A stretch of DNA of 64,000 nucleotides, taken from positions 113,456 through 177,455 of the forward strand of contig JAFGRW010000064.1 of the NCBI GenBank assembly GCA_016934935.1, given 5' to 3'. The notes beneath the pieces are model-generated. The model was given only the letters and a program-made list of their open reading frames with translations. It ran no database searches and had not been told where the DNA came from. Position 1 is the first letter of the stretch, and every line of letters begins with the position of its first letter. This document shows positions 1-9,512 of the stretch, piece after piece. The position numbers were made by a program, and so were the translations under genes. Source of the stretch: Spirochaetota bacterium. GTDB taxonomy: Bacteria > Spirochaetota > UBA4802 > JAFGJZ01.

Positions 1-679
1 TAAAATCATCATCAAAATCCGAAATAATCTTACCTTCAGCGTTAGTAACGGTAACATTTTCAGGTTTAAGCTTACTTCCCACTGCGCGGGAAACAAGATA
101 CATTATACCTTTTATTGTCTTTTGACCGATAGTCTCGTATCCGGGTGCATAATGAACAGTTACAGCGGCTGTATATGTCGCTTCGGGAGAGGAGTAGAGA
201 TCATCACTTGTCATTGCGATCTCGACATCGGCCTTTTCAATAGGCTTTAGCGACTCGATATGTTTCTGTATGGAACCACGCAGGGCCCGCATATACTTTA
301 CGTCAATTTCACGATCGGTCTCGGTCCACTTGCTCACATCAAAAAGCTGCCATCCCGGTATACCCTTGGGAATCATATCCTCCTGGGCAAGGCGGGTCAT
401 GATTATCTCGCGATCCTTAGGATCGACATGAATAGCCGTAGTTCCGGTTGTTGTATAGTGATACCCCAACTCTTCAAGCTTTTTGGTAACCTGGCCGAAA
501 TCGGCGGAAGACAGTTCTGTAAACAGAACCGATTTTGGAGTTTCACTGCTGATACTGAAAAGGGCAATAAACGAAATCACGAAGACAGCACATACCGCAC
601 CGACAATAGCTTTTTTTGCAGTAGTCAGTTTATCAAAAACATCCTTCAACTGACTGACCATCTGTTTAACAAAATCCAT
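1..679 (-). CDS. fliF: Flagellar MS-ring protein FliF, amino-terminal part (cut by window edge)
   Basis: FliF forms the MS ring of the flagellar basal body in the inner membrane. Reading the minus strand from the ATG at 679 gives 226 codons without a stop, running off the left edge. The first residues are MDFVKQMVSQLKDVFDKL, then a membrane segment near residues 26-45 (IVGAVCAVFVISFIALFSI), then typical FliF ring-building sequence: LFTELSSADFGQVTKKLEEL, a GIPGWQLFD stretch, RALRGSIQKHIESL and IEKADVEIAM. A GGGGAA ribosome site lies 6 bases before the ATG. The gene starts a transcription unit 217 bp downstream of the helicase gene. The rest of the gene, and probably fliG and others, lie outside the window. 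Confidence 0.88.
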   Translation of the reverse strand, partial: MDFVKQMVSQLKDVFDKLTTAKKAIVGAVCAVFVISFIALFSISSETPKSVLFTELSSADFGQVTKKLEELGYHYTTTGTTAIHVDPKDREIIMTRLAQEDMIPKGIPGWQLFDVSKWTETDREIDVKYMRALRGSIQKHIESLKPIEKADVEIAMTSDDLYSSPEATYTAAVTVHYAPGYETIGQKTIKGIMYLVSRAVGSKLKPENVTVTNAEGKIISDFDDDF

Positions 680-896
680 CGAATTTCCCCCCGAAAAAAC
701 TGTATAGGATGTCCCAAGCGCAATGCAAAAGAAACAAGAGAACCAGGTGATTACCGGATTAATGAGACATAATGCAATAATGATATATCTCTATCTATTT
801 GTAAACGATAATTCGCTTTTTAACCCTGTATGAGCCGAAAAAATAAAAATAAACCTTTGTTTTAGGTAAAATCGGGGCAGTAACCAAAAAAATATC

Positions 897-2255
897 TTAC
901 AAACTGCCAGCTCGCATAAGATTACGAGGTTTCAGTCCCAGCTCGTCCACAAAAAGAGGGCGTCTGTCTTCTCCGAAGCTTATAATATCAAGTCTTATTC
1001 TGGCTCTGGTAATGGCGACATACATCAGCCTTCTCTCCTCTTCAAGACAATTGAGTGGAGAAGGAACCTGGGAATTATGCAACCCGCAAATAATCACATG
1101 ATCATATTCGAGCCCTTTTGACGAGTGGAATGTCGAAAAATTTACATTGTCGTTAAAGCATATACCGGACAGCCTTTCCCGAACCTTGCTGCCATAAGCA
1201 TTATTACGATAAAGTACAGCAAGACTGAATTTTTTATCACAAAGGTTAATTATTTCTGCAATAAAACGGCACTCCTCATCAAAACCGTTCACGAAGCAAA
1301 GATTTACCATTCCGCCGGAACCCATATTCGAAACCATCTTTTTGTGAATCTGGTTTCTATTCTTACGTATAAGCCTGTTAGATACCGCAACAATTTCACC
1401 GGCAGAACGATAGTTCACGGTTAACATAAAACGATCAAAATTCTGCAGATATTTTTTGAAACCTATCATTATTTCTGGAGATGCCTTTCTAAATCCGTAA
1501 ATTGACTGATAATCATCGCCTACAGCACAAAGGGTTGCTCCACCTGACAGCATATTATTTATCATCAAAAAATTATTTCCGGATGTATCCTGAAACTCAT
1601 CGACAAGCAGATAATCAAACCTGGTTGCAACCCATGTTCTGAAATCCCTGTTTTTTTTATAAAGCAGATTACACCATGTAATCAAATCGTCAAATTCGAA
1701 AGCTCCTATTTTTCTTTTCTCTTCATTTCTGAACTTCGAATAGTGCTTAACTGCAATCAGCAGCTCTTCTCCAGCCCGTTTTACCAGATCATACTCACTA
1801 ATCTTTCCGGAATTAATATTTTCACAAAGATTGGGTATAATATCAAATGGCAAACCGCAAAGGGATCTCCCATAATCATTATAGAATTTTTCATCAATCA
1901 ACATCTCCTGTTTTGATGTTAATAGCGAAGGGAATTTCATATACCCAAACACACTTTTAAAAGCTTCCTCGTGTAAACGTACAGCCTTTAGACAAAACGC
2001 ATGATATGTTCCAACAAACATACTGTCTGCATGCTTACCCAGCCTTATACGAAGTCTCTCTCGCATCTCTTCGGCCGCCTTTTTGCTGAAAGTTAAAAGT
2101 GCAACACGGCAAGGCTCAACACACCCATCAGTTATTATACCTGCTGTTTTTGCAATCAATGTAGATGTCTTGCCTGTGCCGGCTCCTGCAATTATTAAAG
2201 AATGTCTACGGGAAAAGGCAGCCGCCTTCGCCTGTGCCGCGTTTAACTTTTCCAT
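897..2255 (-). CDS. Compact UvrD/Rep-type (SF1A) DNA helicase
   Basis: ATP-dependent 3'-5' DNA helicase family. Motifs in order: Q motif LNAAQAKAA at residues 4-12, Walker A GAGTGKT at 24-30, motif Ia TFSKKAAEEMRERL, Walker B LLVDEFQDTS near 215-224, motif III QSIYGFR, motif IV VNYRS, motif V TFHSSKGLEYD and motif VI RLMYVAITRAR near the end. At 452 residues it is much shorter than UvrD, Rep or PcrA (about 650-750). The motif order is intact, so reduced accessory subdomains and no carboxy-terminal tail are more likely than a break. Start: AGGAG sits 6 bases before the ATG. Substrate and partners cannot be read from the sequence. Confidence 0.85.
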   Translation of the reverse strand: MEKLNAAQAKAAAFSRRHSLIIAGAGTGKTSTLIAKTAGIITDGCVEPCRVALLTFSKKAAEEMRERLRIRLGKHADSMFVGTYHAFCLKAVRLHEEAFKSVFGYMKFPSLLTSKQEMLIDEKFYNDYGRSLCGLPFDIIPNLCENINSGKISEYDLVKRAGEELLIAVKHYSKFRNEEKRKIGAFEFDDLITWCNLLYKKNRDFRTWVATRFDYLLVDEFQDTSGNNFLMINNMLSGGATLCAVGDDYQSIYGFRKASPEIMIGFKKYLQNFDRFMLTVNYRSAGEIVAVSNRLIRKNRNQIHKKMVSNMGSGGMVNLCFVNGFDEECRFIAEIINLCDKKFSLAVLYRNNAYGSKVRERLSGICFNDNVNFSTFHSSKGLEYDHVIICGLHNSQVPSPLNCLEEERRLMYVAITRARIRLDIISFGEDRRPLFVDELGLKPRNLMRAGSL

Positions 2256-2414
2256 GGTTGCTCCTGCTGTTATTTAATAATTTATAAAAGTTGTGGTACT
2301 TAGTATTACAGACTGAATTTTTAAAAAAAAGGGCGGTTTTTTTTGATAAAAAACACCTTTTCCAGACTTTTTATGTTAAAAATCAAAATAATATCAGATT
2401 CAACAACTTCATTA

Positions 2415-2444
2415 TTGACAGAAACCGCTCTGATTATGCACAAT
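2415..2444 (+). promoter_or_regulatory. Candidate promoter of argDFG
   Basis: TTGACA (2415-2420), an 18-base spacer and CACAAT (2439-2444), about 66 bases before argD. The -35 box is perfect and the -10 box matches 4 of 6 bases. I found no convincing ARG box nearby. Confidence 0.4.
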
Positions 2445-2510
2445 GACTATTTTTTGTATGTTTGGATGAAATATTCTTCGCAAATTTTAGTATATCCACA
2501 GGAGGCATAA

Positions 2511-3707
2511 ATGAACAACTTAGAGAACGTTATGAAGCTTGACAGGGAGTACCTTTTTCAAAATTACGGAAACCGCCTTCCTGTAGAATTTGTTCGCGGT
2601 GAAGATTCTTTTCTTTTTGACAGTGCAGGCAAAAAATATATAGATTTTCTTTCAGGGATATCGGTTGTAAACCTCGGATACAGTAATAAGCATTACACAA
2701 ACACCCTGCATAAGCAGATAGATCAGATAATGCATACTTCTAACTGGTTTTTCAACTCAAACCAGGTGCAGGCTGCCAAACAGATATCTGACCACTCATT
2801 TAAAGGGCGCACCCTCTTCGTTAACAGCGGCACAGAGGCCAACGAAGCAGCAATTAAACTTGCCCGCAAATACGGCCAGTCTATCGACGAAGATTGTTAT
2901 ACAATATTAACATTTTCCAGCTCATTTCACGGCCGTACATTCGGAGCCATGTCGGCAACCGGAAACGAGAAGATAAGAACAGGCTTTGGTCCGGTTGTTC
3001 CAGGATTTGAGTATGTACCGTTTAACGATAAAGAAGCTTTTGAGGAAGCAGTTAAACGGGGGAAAGTTTGTGCGGTCATGGTCGAAATGATTCAAGGTGA
3101 AGGCGGAATAAAAGTAGCCGGAAAAGATTTTATTCAGCACGTTTATAAAATTGCAAAGGATAACGGCATACTGTTTATAGCTGACGAAATACAGACAGGT
3201 ATTGGCAGAACCGGCAAACTCTTCGCGTTTGAACATTATGATATTATTCCTGACATCATTACTCTCGCGAAAGGGCTCGCTAACGGTTTACCGGTTGGAG
3301 CTATGCACGCGAAAGAAGAGTTGTTAAATCATCTGGGTGCGGGTACTCATGGCACAACTTTCGGTGGAAACCAGCTTGCCACAGCCGCGGTTTGCGCTGT
3401 CTTTGATATAATAACCGAGCCCTCTTTTTTAGAGCATATTCATGATATGTCAAAAGTAGTCTTTGATAGACTTGAAAATATCAAGAAAGGCGTTCCTCTG
3501 ATTAAAGAGATTCGAGGTAAAGGGCTTCATATTGGTGTCGAACTGGAATCTGACGGAATGCCTTTTGTTAAAAAAGCTCTTGATGCAGGCCTGGTAATCA
3601 ACTGTACAGCTCAAAATGTTCTTCGAATAATGCCTCCATTAATAATTGACGAGAATACATTAATTCAGGGACTGGATATTTTTGAAAAAATTGTAAAACA
3701 GGGTTAA
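2511..3707 (+). CDS. argD: Acetylornithine aminotransferase
   Basis: PLP-dependent class III aminotransferase making N-acetylornithine from N-acetylglutamate semialdehyde in arginine synthesis. At 398 residues it has the usual length. Seen: NSGTEANEAAIKLARKYG for phosphate and cofactor binding, SFHGRTFGAMSATG, the PLP-stacking DEIQTGIGRTGKLFAFEHY, and the Schiff-base lysine in TLAKGLANGLPVGAM. AGGAGG lies 6 bases before the ATG. It is the first gene of argD-argF-argG, with only 5 bp to argF. ArgD enzymes often also act as succinyldiaminopimelate aminotransferases; sequence alone does not decide that. Confidence 0.93.
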   Translation: MNNLENVMKLDREYLFQNYGNRLPVEFVRGEDSFLFDSAGKKYIDFLSGISVVNLGYSNKHYTNTLHKQIDQIMHTSNWFFNSNQVQAAKQISDHSFKGRTLFVNSGTEANEAAIKLARKYGQSIDEDCYTILTFSSSFHGRTFGAMSATGNEKIRTGFGPVVPGFEYVPFNDKEAFEEAVKRGKVCAVMVEMIQGEGGIKVAGKDFIQHVYKIAKDNGILFIADEIQTGIGRTGKLFAFEHYDIIPDIITLAKGLANGLPVGAMHAKEELLNHLGAGTHGTTFGGNQLATAAVCAVFDIITEPSFLEHIHDMSKVVFDRLENIKKGVPLIKEIRGKGLHIGVELESDGMPFVKKALDAGLVINCTAQNVLRIMPPLIIDENTLIQGLDIFEKIVKQG

Positions 3708-3712
3708 TTATT

Positions 3713-4657
3713 ATGAAAATTCCTTCGGTTAACACAAGACACCTGCTAAAGGTAACAGACTTTTCGTCAGAGGAGATAATTAATCTGTTCTCTCTTGCTC
3801 AGAGCCTGAAAAAGGCTCAGAAAAAAGGCAAGAAACACCACCTGCTTAAGGGTAAGGTTCTGGGTATGATTTTCGAAAAAAGTTCTACCCGGACACGCGT
3901 ATCTTTTGAAACCGGTATTTATCATCTTGGTGGTACAGGTCTTTTTTTAGGTAAAAATGATCTTCAGATAGGCCGGGGAGAACCTATTTCAGATACAGCA
4001 GCCGTCCTTTCGCGATATCTTGACGGAATAATGATACGGACATTTGAGCACAGCAAAGCTGAAGATTTTGCCAAATACGGCTCGATACCGGTAATAAACG
4101 GCCTAACTGATGATTATCATCCATGTCAGGCTCTTACTGACTATTTTACAATGTTCGAAAAACTGAGCAAGTTTAAAGGCACAAAATTGGCCTATATAGG
4201 CGACGGCAACAATATGGCTCACTCCTTAATGCTATGCGGAGCCATGCTGGGGGTAAGTGTTTCGATCGCCTCGCCTGCGGACTATGCGCCAAATAAAGAA
4301 ATTACAGATGAGGCACGAAGCATTGCCGCTAGAAACGGCTCTGAAATAGTTATCACAGAATCAATTGACGAAGCCGCAAAAAATGCAGATGTTCTTTATA
4401 CCGATGTCTGGGCAAGCATGGGTCAGGAAGATGAGGCGGAAAAAAGAGCCAAAAGTTTTGATGGCTACTGTATCTCCATGGATCTTATTAAAAGAAACGC
4501 ACCTGAAGCCTATGTTATGCATTGTCTTCCGGCTCATCGAGGTGAAGAGATAACAGCTGAAGTTCTTGATTCAGATCACTCAATAATATTTGATGAAGCT
4601 GAAAATAGATTGCATGTTCAGAAAGCAATAATGACTGTTCTTATGAACTCAAGATAA
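3713..4657 (+). CDS. argF: Ornithine carbamoyltransferase
   Basis: Makes citrulline from ornithine and carbamoyl phosphate. The 314 residues include the carbamoyl-phosphate loop STRTRVSFETG, the DDYHPCQALTDYFT segment (HPCQ motif), and HCLPAHRGEEI, the ornithine-side motif typical of OTC rather than aspartate carbamoyltransferase. It starts 5 bases after the argD stop, which suggests translational coupling, and is followed by argG after 27 bp. Confidence 0.95.
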   Translation: MKIPSVNTRHLLKVTDFSSEEIINLFSLAQSLKKAQKKGKKHHLLKGKVLGMIFEKSSTRTRVSFETGIYHLGGTGLFLGKNDLQIGRGEPISDTAAVLSRYLDGIMIRTFEHSKAEDFAKYGSIPVINGLTDDYHPCQALTDYFTMFEKLSKFKGTKLAYIGDGNNMAHSLMLCGAMLGVSVSIASPADYAPNKEITDEARSIAARNGSEIVITESIDEAAKNADVLYTDVWASMGQEDEAEKRAKSFDGYCISMDLIKRNAPEAYVMHCLPAHRGEEITAEVLDSDHSIIFDEAENRLHVQKAIMTVLMNSR

Positions 4658-4684
4658 TTATTATATATAACAAGGAGAAGCATT

Positions 4685-5896
4685 ATGGGAAAAATAAATA
4701 AAGTTGTTTTGGCCTACTCCGGCGGATTGGACACTTCGGTAATTGTTAAATGGCTTATTGACACATACCAGTGCGAAGTCGTATGTTATGCTGCCGATGT
4801 CGGACAGGAAGAGGAACTTGACGGTCTTGATGAAAAGGCGCGCAAAACAGGTGCGTCAAAATGCTACATCGAAGATTTACGTGAAGAGTTCGCAAGAGAT
4901 TATGTATTTCCGGCAATTAGAGCCAATGCAATATATGAAGACCGGTATCTACTGGGAACATCTCTGGCACGTCCCATTATCGCGAAACGTCATGTCGAAA
5001 TAGCACGGAAAGAAGGTGCCGATGCTGTTTGTCACGGTGCAACAGGCAAAGGAAACGACCAGGTTCGCTTTGAACTGGCTTTTAAAGCGCTTGCTCCAGA
5101 TTTAAAGATTATCGCCCCCTGGCGCGAATGGGATCTTCACTCAAGGTCACTGCTTTTCGATTATGCGGACAAACACGGCATTCCTTTACCTTTGTCAAAA
5201 GATAAGCCATATAGCATGGATCGCAACCTTCTACATATCTCGTACGAGGGGGGGATTCTCGAAGATCCATACAATGAGCCCGATGAATCAATGTTTTTAC
5301 TTACAAAATCTTTGAAAGATACACCGGACGAGCCGGAATATCTGGAAGTGAATTTTGAAAAAGGAATTCCCTCCGGGCTTAACGGCAAAAAAATGGCGGC
5401 TCATGACCTTATGAAAGAAGCCAACCTGATAGCCGGTAAACACGGCATTGGCCGTATCGATATTGTTGAAAACCGTTTGGTAGGAATTAAGTCCCGCGGA
5501 GTGTACGAGACTCCAGGAGGAACAATACTATGGAAGGCACATCGGGATCTGGAGTCGATATGTATTGACAAGGAAACACAGCATCTAAAAGACAAGCTTT
5601 CAAACGATTACGCAATACTTGCCTATAACGGACAATGGTTTTGCCGCAAAAGAGAATCCCTTGACGCGTTTATGGCAGAAACCCAAAAGACGGTAACGGG
5701 TACTGTGAGACTCAAACTATATAAGGGTAATGCCGTAGTTGTAGGGCGGAAATCGGACTATTCCCTGTATTCAGAAAGTATCGCATCCTTTGAACATAGT
5801 GAACTTTATAACCACTCTGACGCGGAAGGCTTTATTAATCTTTTTGGATTACAGGACAAAGTCGAAGCAATGATTAAGCAGGAACGCAATAAGTAA
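4685..5896 (+). CDS. argG: Argininosuccinate synthase
   Basis: ATP-dependent condensation of citrulline and aspartate. The 403 residues open with the PP-loop [15 protein letters not shown] at 10-24. Further family marks are [43 protein letters not shown] and [23 protein letters not shown] lies 6 bases before the ATG. It is the last gene of the arg operon. No argH (argininosuccinate lyase) follows, so it must lie elsewhere. The stop is 1 bp from the stop of the opposite-strand gene. Confidence 0.95.
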   Translation: MGKINKVVLAYSGGLDTSVIVKWLIDTYQCEVVCYAADVGQEEELDGLDEKARKTGASKCYIEDLREEFARDYVFPAIRANAIYEDRYLLGTSLARPIIAKRHVEIARKEGADAVCHGATGKGNDQVRFELAFKALAPDLKIIAPWREWDLHSRSLLFDYADKHGIPLPLSKDKPYSMDRNLLHISYEGGILEDPYNEPDESMFLLTKSLKDTPDEPEYLEVNFEKGIPSGLNGKKMAAHDLMKEANLIAGKHGIGRIDIVENRLVGIKSRGVYETPGGTILWKAHRDLESICIDKETQHLKDKLSNDYAILAYNGQWFCRKRESLDAFMAETQKTVTGTVRLKLYKGNAVVVGRKSDYSLYSESIASFEHSELYNHSDAEGFINLFGLQDKVEAMIKQERNK

Positions 5897-5897
5897 T

Positions 5898-6134
5898 CTA
5901 GTCAACCCATCTGGTTCCGGCCACATCACGGCCGGAACCGGTTATCTGCACTCCCCGCTCCTCCTCAACCGCGAATCCTATATCCTTTAAATCCTCCACA
6001 CACCCCCGCAACTGGTAACCATCAAAACCTGTGATTGTCTCAAGCTCGTACAAGGTTATAAATCTGTTTGAAGTATCGCTATTGGAAAAAAGTTCTTTGA
6101 AAACAGTCTCTGTATCTTTTCGCAACAAAATCAC
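5898..6134 (-). CDS. Small protein, possible winged-helix DNA-binding domain
   Basis: A 78-residue protein convergent with argG. The only good start is a GTG at 6134 preceded by AGAAAGTGG; a TTG lies three codons further in. The middle (FITLYELETITGFDGYQLRGCVEDLKDIGF followed by GVQIT) resembles the helix-turn-helix and wing of the BirA/HTH_11 group. No other domain is present. A role in arg regulation is possible from position but not shown. The gene contains the argG downstream hairpin in its 3' end, so it could also be a chance frame. Confidence 0.5.
   Translation of the reverse strand: MILLRKDTETVFKELFSNSDTSNRFITLYELETITGFDGYQLRGCVEDLKDIGFAVEEERGVQITGSGRDVAGTRWVD
5913..5939 (+). terminator. 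Hairpin after argG
   Basis: GGTTCCGGCC (5913-5922), a 7-base loop, GGCCGGAACC (5930-5939): ten perfect pairs, 16 bases after the argG stop. There is no T run on the + side, so it may act as an mRNA 3' end structure rather than a classical terminator. It lies inside the 3' end of the opposite 78-residue gene. Confidence 0.4.
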
Positions 6135-6226
6135 CCACTTTCTTTAAATATTGGTTTTTTGATTTTAATTATTTATCTGTTTTTTATACACATATTACAA
6201 TTTTGTAAGGCCATTTTACTTATTAC

Positions 6227-6277
6227 CATGAATAAAAATATTGATTAAATATGTCATTCATAATATTTTTATTCATG
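6227..6277. repeat. 16-bp perfect inverted repeat upstream of the PilZ gene
   Basis: CATGAATAAAAATATT (6227-6242) and its exact reverse complement (6262-6277) are separated by 19 bases. The right arm ends 6 bases before the GGAGG ribosome site of the PilZ gene. It could be an operator or a 5'UTR hairpin next to the ribosome site. Confidence 0.6.
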
Positions 6278-6293
6278 TACAATGGAGGATCAT

Positions 6294-7307
6294 ATGGAAA
6301 TCGAAACGGTATGGGGCGTAAAATGGTTCGTTGCCGGCACACGTGAACTTGTGATTTTGCTTATAGCACTCTTGATAATCGCAATAGTTCTGCTGCTAAT
6401 ACAGTTCTACCTGCAAAAATCAAAGACATTAAGTCATGAATTTCAATATGTGCTCTTTCACTCAAAAAATCGAGGTCTTACAAATTTTCAATATAAGATT
6501 GTACGCGGCATGGCAGAGATGCTTAAGCTTAAACATCCCATGCAGATGATCGAATCACCGGAAATTTTTGAAAAAGCAATCGGGTCTTTTATTCTATTTC
6601 TGTCAAAAAAACCGGATACCGATAACAAAGCCATGATCAAGATTTTCAAGGCAATAGTTATAACCTATGACAAACTATTCTCTGAAACAGGTTACAAACG
6701 CCCTCTGAATTCAATCGAAGAGCTTTCCGATGGTCACCTGATATACTTTTTTACCCAAAATGAGTCAGCTTTTATCGGAAAACTGTTAAAAATTGAAGAT
6801 GGTTATCTAAAACTTGATCTTTTCAGAAAACCCCACGATCTGGTTAAACTGTCAGACGGCGACGAGGTAACCTGTTTCATCTGGCGCGCAGGCGATGCCG
6901 AATACACCTTTACAACAACTGTAAGCGAAATGATAAAAAGCACTGTTTTACTTGAACAACCCGCCGATATCAATAGAGGCAATGAAGTAAGGCTCCCCTT
7001 TGTAAATGTAATAATAAAGGGTCTTTTGAAACTTAATAACGATATGGATGAATCAGAGGAGATAGAAGTAACAGTATTCAAATTAGCGGAACATGAGGTC
7101 ATTGTTCGAAGCTCGGACAGTCATATTGAAAATAGCAGATGCGAAATAAGCTTTACAATGGAAGATTTTACAATAACTGCACCCGCCAGAATAATTGCCG
7201 AAAAAACTGTTTCCGATAATGGCGTCTCGTATTATACACTTAAGTTTCTTGAACTCAGCAAACCTGCTGAAAAGGTTATACGAAACTATATTTATGAGCA
7301 TATTTAA
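6294..7307 (+). CDS. Membrane-anchored PilZ-domain protein
   Basis: 337 residues from the ATG at 6294, chosen because GGAGG (6284-6288) stands 5 bases before it; an in-frame ATG at 6282 overlaps that site. One membrane helix near residues 17-39 (LVILLIALLIIAIVLLLIQF) precedes a cytoplasmic part resembling YcgR-type proteins of spirochaetes: an N-terminal beta domain (AFIGKLLKIEDGYLKLDLF) and a PilZ-like C-terminal region. The expected c-di-GMP motif RxxxR is not clean; INRGNEVRLPF has R-GNEV-R with one extra residue, and no DxSxxG follows. Second-messenger binding is therefore uncertain. It is followed after 36 bp by an unknown gene, probably co-transcribed. Proteins of this kind usually act on motility. 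Confidence 0.65.
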   Translation: MEIETVWGVKWFVAGTRELVILLIALLIIAIVLLLIQFYLQKSKTLSHEFQYVLFHSKNRGLTNFQYKIVRGMAEMLKLKHPMQMIESPEIFEKAIGSFILFLSKKPDTDNKAMIKIFKAIVITYDKLFSETGYKRPLNSIEELSDGHLIYFFTQNESAFIGKLLKIEDGYLKLDLFRKPHDLVKLSDGDEVTCFIWRAGDAEYTFTTTVSEMIKSTVLLEQPADINRGNEVRLPFVNVIIKGLLKLNNDMDESEEIEVTVFKLAEHEVIVRSSDSHIENSRCEISFTMEDFTITAPARIIAEKTVSDNGVSYYTLKFLELSKPAEKVIRNYIYEHI

Positions 7308-7343
7308 CCAATAAATTCAGTAAAATTAAATTCCGGAGTACTT

Positions 7344-8801
7344 ATGCCCCAGAACATCTACAACACCAAAAATGACTATGTACGGCAAAAAATAAAAAAC
7401 GCAGATGATATAAAATACAAACTGCAGAAGTATTTCTACGAAATGAGTGACTTATCGTACGAAAACGGATCACGAAAAGGTGACTACCAGATCCGTGACG
7501 ATGTTGACCAGATAACCGAACAGATTAATAAGTTTTACGAATACTTACGGTTATTCGAAACTGTGAAACAGGGCAATATGCACGCGCTGGAAGATATTCT
7601 GGTGTTTTTTCAAAACAATTTCATTAACAACTGCTCGATTACCGAGGCAATGTCAAAAGTTACAGCTTCTCTTGAATATCAGACCAGCCTTGATAATATG
7701 CACAACAATCAACTCGATGACCATCGTCTTGAAAGAAAGAAAAATATTTTTGTATCAGAGCTTAAACAGGAAATAAAGCTTTTCGAAGTAAAATTCAATA
7801 CAATTATCGCTCCTGCTCTGAAAGAATATCTGAATGATATTAACTCGCTCTACTTTTTCTTCTCGATCGAAAACAGCCTGCAACCAGCTAAATCTTACTC
7901 TTCCGGCACTAAGCTTAAGCACAGCACACCTGTAGAGAGTGAGCTTTATACATTCATCTGGATTTATATCAAAATAAACACCAGAACACATACCCCGACA
8001 GAAATAACTGATCTTATAGCCTCTGAGTTAAACAGGATGGGCGTGTACAATCAGCTGCTCAGCATTACAGGAATGACCTCAAACCAGTTACGTGAACACA
8101 TAAAAAACATTATTATTGATATACCTAACGACATTGCAACCAACAAAAATCCTCTTTTTGTTCAATATGAACCGGCTAAAGGAGATGAGGAACAGCAAAC
8201 CCATATCGAATCGGTTGTACATCTAAAATCTGTAATAAACAGTCTTTATAATCTTAATACCGGATCTCCATCCAAGTTTTTAAACGATTTCAGTGACGCA
8301 AAGGATCTTTTAAAGGCAAAGCACAACCAGAGATTCATGTTTCACTCAACATCTCACTCTGAAATTACATTAAAAACCATCTGTGACTACCATTCAAATT
8401 CGCTTATGTTTATTGTAAGCTGGATATTAACCGAATCAAAAAACCGGAATGTATTTAGAACACATATGGGGCCCTTAATCAAGATCATGAATGAGATAGA
8501 GTCATTTATTGCTCTTACAGGTACAGCTCTTTTACTGATAACGGAAAAAACAAATGTTCAATTACCTGTGTTAACGGGCGATATGAAGATGTACATCCCG
8601 TCAGCTTTAGCGAAATTGATTACTGAAACAGTTATCAGTAATTGTGAACACCTTGATCATGCGTTTTCAGAAATAAGTGTTGAATGTTCACTTAAAGGGC
8701 TTGCTTGCGATCCGGTCTTCAAGAAAAAAACGGATATCATGTGGGAATCCCATAGAGACACAGTAAGAAGAATCATGAAATATCTAAAAAGATATCTTTG
8801 A
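7344..8801 (+). CDS. Unknown 485-residue soluble protein
   Basis: Not recognised. The protein has no signal peptide or membrane segment and looks mostly helical and charged (for example residues 1-60 and 110-160). Residues near 190-225 hold an unusual ELYTFIWIYIKINTRTHTPTE stretch. CCGGAG lies 6 bases before the ATG. It follows the PilZ gene closely and is the last gene before a hairpin, so the two probably form an operon and may act in the same motility or c-di-GMP process; that is inference from position only. Confidence 0.75.
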   Translation: MPQNIYNTKNDYVRQKIKNADDIKYKLQKYFYEMSDLSYENGSRKGDYQIRDDVDQITEQINKFYEYLRLFETVKQGNMHALEDILVFFQNNFINNCSITEAMSKVTASLEYQTSLDNMHNNQLDDHRLERKKNIFVSELKQEIKLFEVKFNTIIAPALKEYLNDINSLYFFFSIENSLQPAKSYSSGTKLKHSTPVESELYTFIWIYIKINTRTHTPTEITDLIASELNRMGVYNQLLSITGMTSNQLREHIKNIIIDIPNDIATNKNPLFVQYEPAKGDEEQQTHIESVVHLKSVINSLYNLNTGSPSKFLNDFSDAKDLLKAKHNQRFMFHSTSHSEITLKTICDYHSNSLMFIVSWILTESKNRNVFRTHMGPLIKIMNEIESFIALTGTALLLITEKTNVQLPVLTGDMKMYIPSALAKLITETVISNCEHLDHAFSEISVECSLKGLACDPVFKKKTDIMWESHRDTVRRIMKYLKRYL

Positions 8802-8816
8802 AAGTTCATCATAAAA

Positions 8817-8839
8817 AAACCTCCCTGAAAGGGAGGTTT
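8817..8839 (-). terminator. Terminator between convergent genes
   Basis: AAACCTCCC (8817-8825), loop TGAAA, GGGAGGTTT (8831-8839). On the minus strand the stem is followed by seven T, so it terminates the HEAT-repeat gene. On the + strand it closes the PilZ operon with only a short T run. Confidence 0.8.
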
Positions 8840-8882
8840 AATCAAGACAGTTATTTGTTATTTAACTTTTTTGTTTACAATT

Positions 8883-9335
8883 CTATTTTAACTTCTCTTC
8901 CATTTTTGCAATATAGTCGAGAACAATAGGATCCTTTTCCTTACGTCTTAGAGCTTTAAGACGATCTTTTTGTGCATCTTCTTTAAGTCCCAAACGGGTT
9001 ATTGACAATATTATAGTGTAACGTACATCAGCCGAACTCTCTTTTTCAAGTTGATCAATTAGAGGATTAACGGCTTCTACATCTTTCAAAAGACCAAGAT
9101 TAGCAGAGGACCATATTCTAACCGATTCATCGCTATGAGATACGAGTTCTACCATTTTCGAGAAACCTTCTTTGTTTTCATTCTCGCCAAACCAGTTACA
9201 TGCCTCGATTATCCTGGCAGGATTTTTGCTGGACAACATACGTACATATTCCTCAGCCCCTTTTTCTGTATCCTGAGAAAAGAGAGTACCGAAAGATACA
9301 GTAACCGCAATAAGTAACAGAAGTGCCTTTTTCAT
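8883..9335 (-). CDS. Exported HEAT-repeat protein
   Basis: 150 residues with a signal peptide (MKKALLLLIAVTVSFGTLFS, cleavage probably before QDTEKG) followed by about three HEAT-like helical repeats: RIIEACNWFGENENKEGFSK, ESVRIWSSANLGLLKDVEAV and DVRYTIILSITRLGLKEDA. Such repeats bind other proteins. The protein should be periplasmic. GAGGT lies 7 bases before the ATG. A terminator follows. No partner gene is evident. Confidence 0.8.
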   Translation of the reverse strand: MKKALLLLIAVTVSFGTLFSQDTEKGAEEYVRMLSSKNPARIIEACNWFGENENKEGFSKMVELVSHSDESVRIWSSANLGLLKDVEAVNPLIDQLEKESSADVRYTIILSITRLGLKEDAQKDRLKALRRKEKDPIVLDYIAKMEEKLK

Positions 9336-9512
9336 TTTAATACCTCAAAGTTTTTATAGAATTAACGCAAAACAGATATATGCATCATAATTTAACAGGC
9401 TGCCTTGTTTAAAGGCAGTAACCTTTCATTCAATAATAAATATATTGAACGGCGACTGTCAACAATTTATTTAGACTTAACATCAAAAACAACATTTTTT
9501 ATAGAATATTAT

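Noticed and set aside
260..772. 170-codon + strand frame at the left end
   Set aside because: It is the antisense shadow of fliF and has no ribosome site.
2256..2510. ARG box upstream of argD
   Set aside because: No pair of TGAATWWWWATTCA-like half sites can be aligned convincingly.
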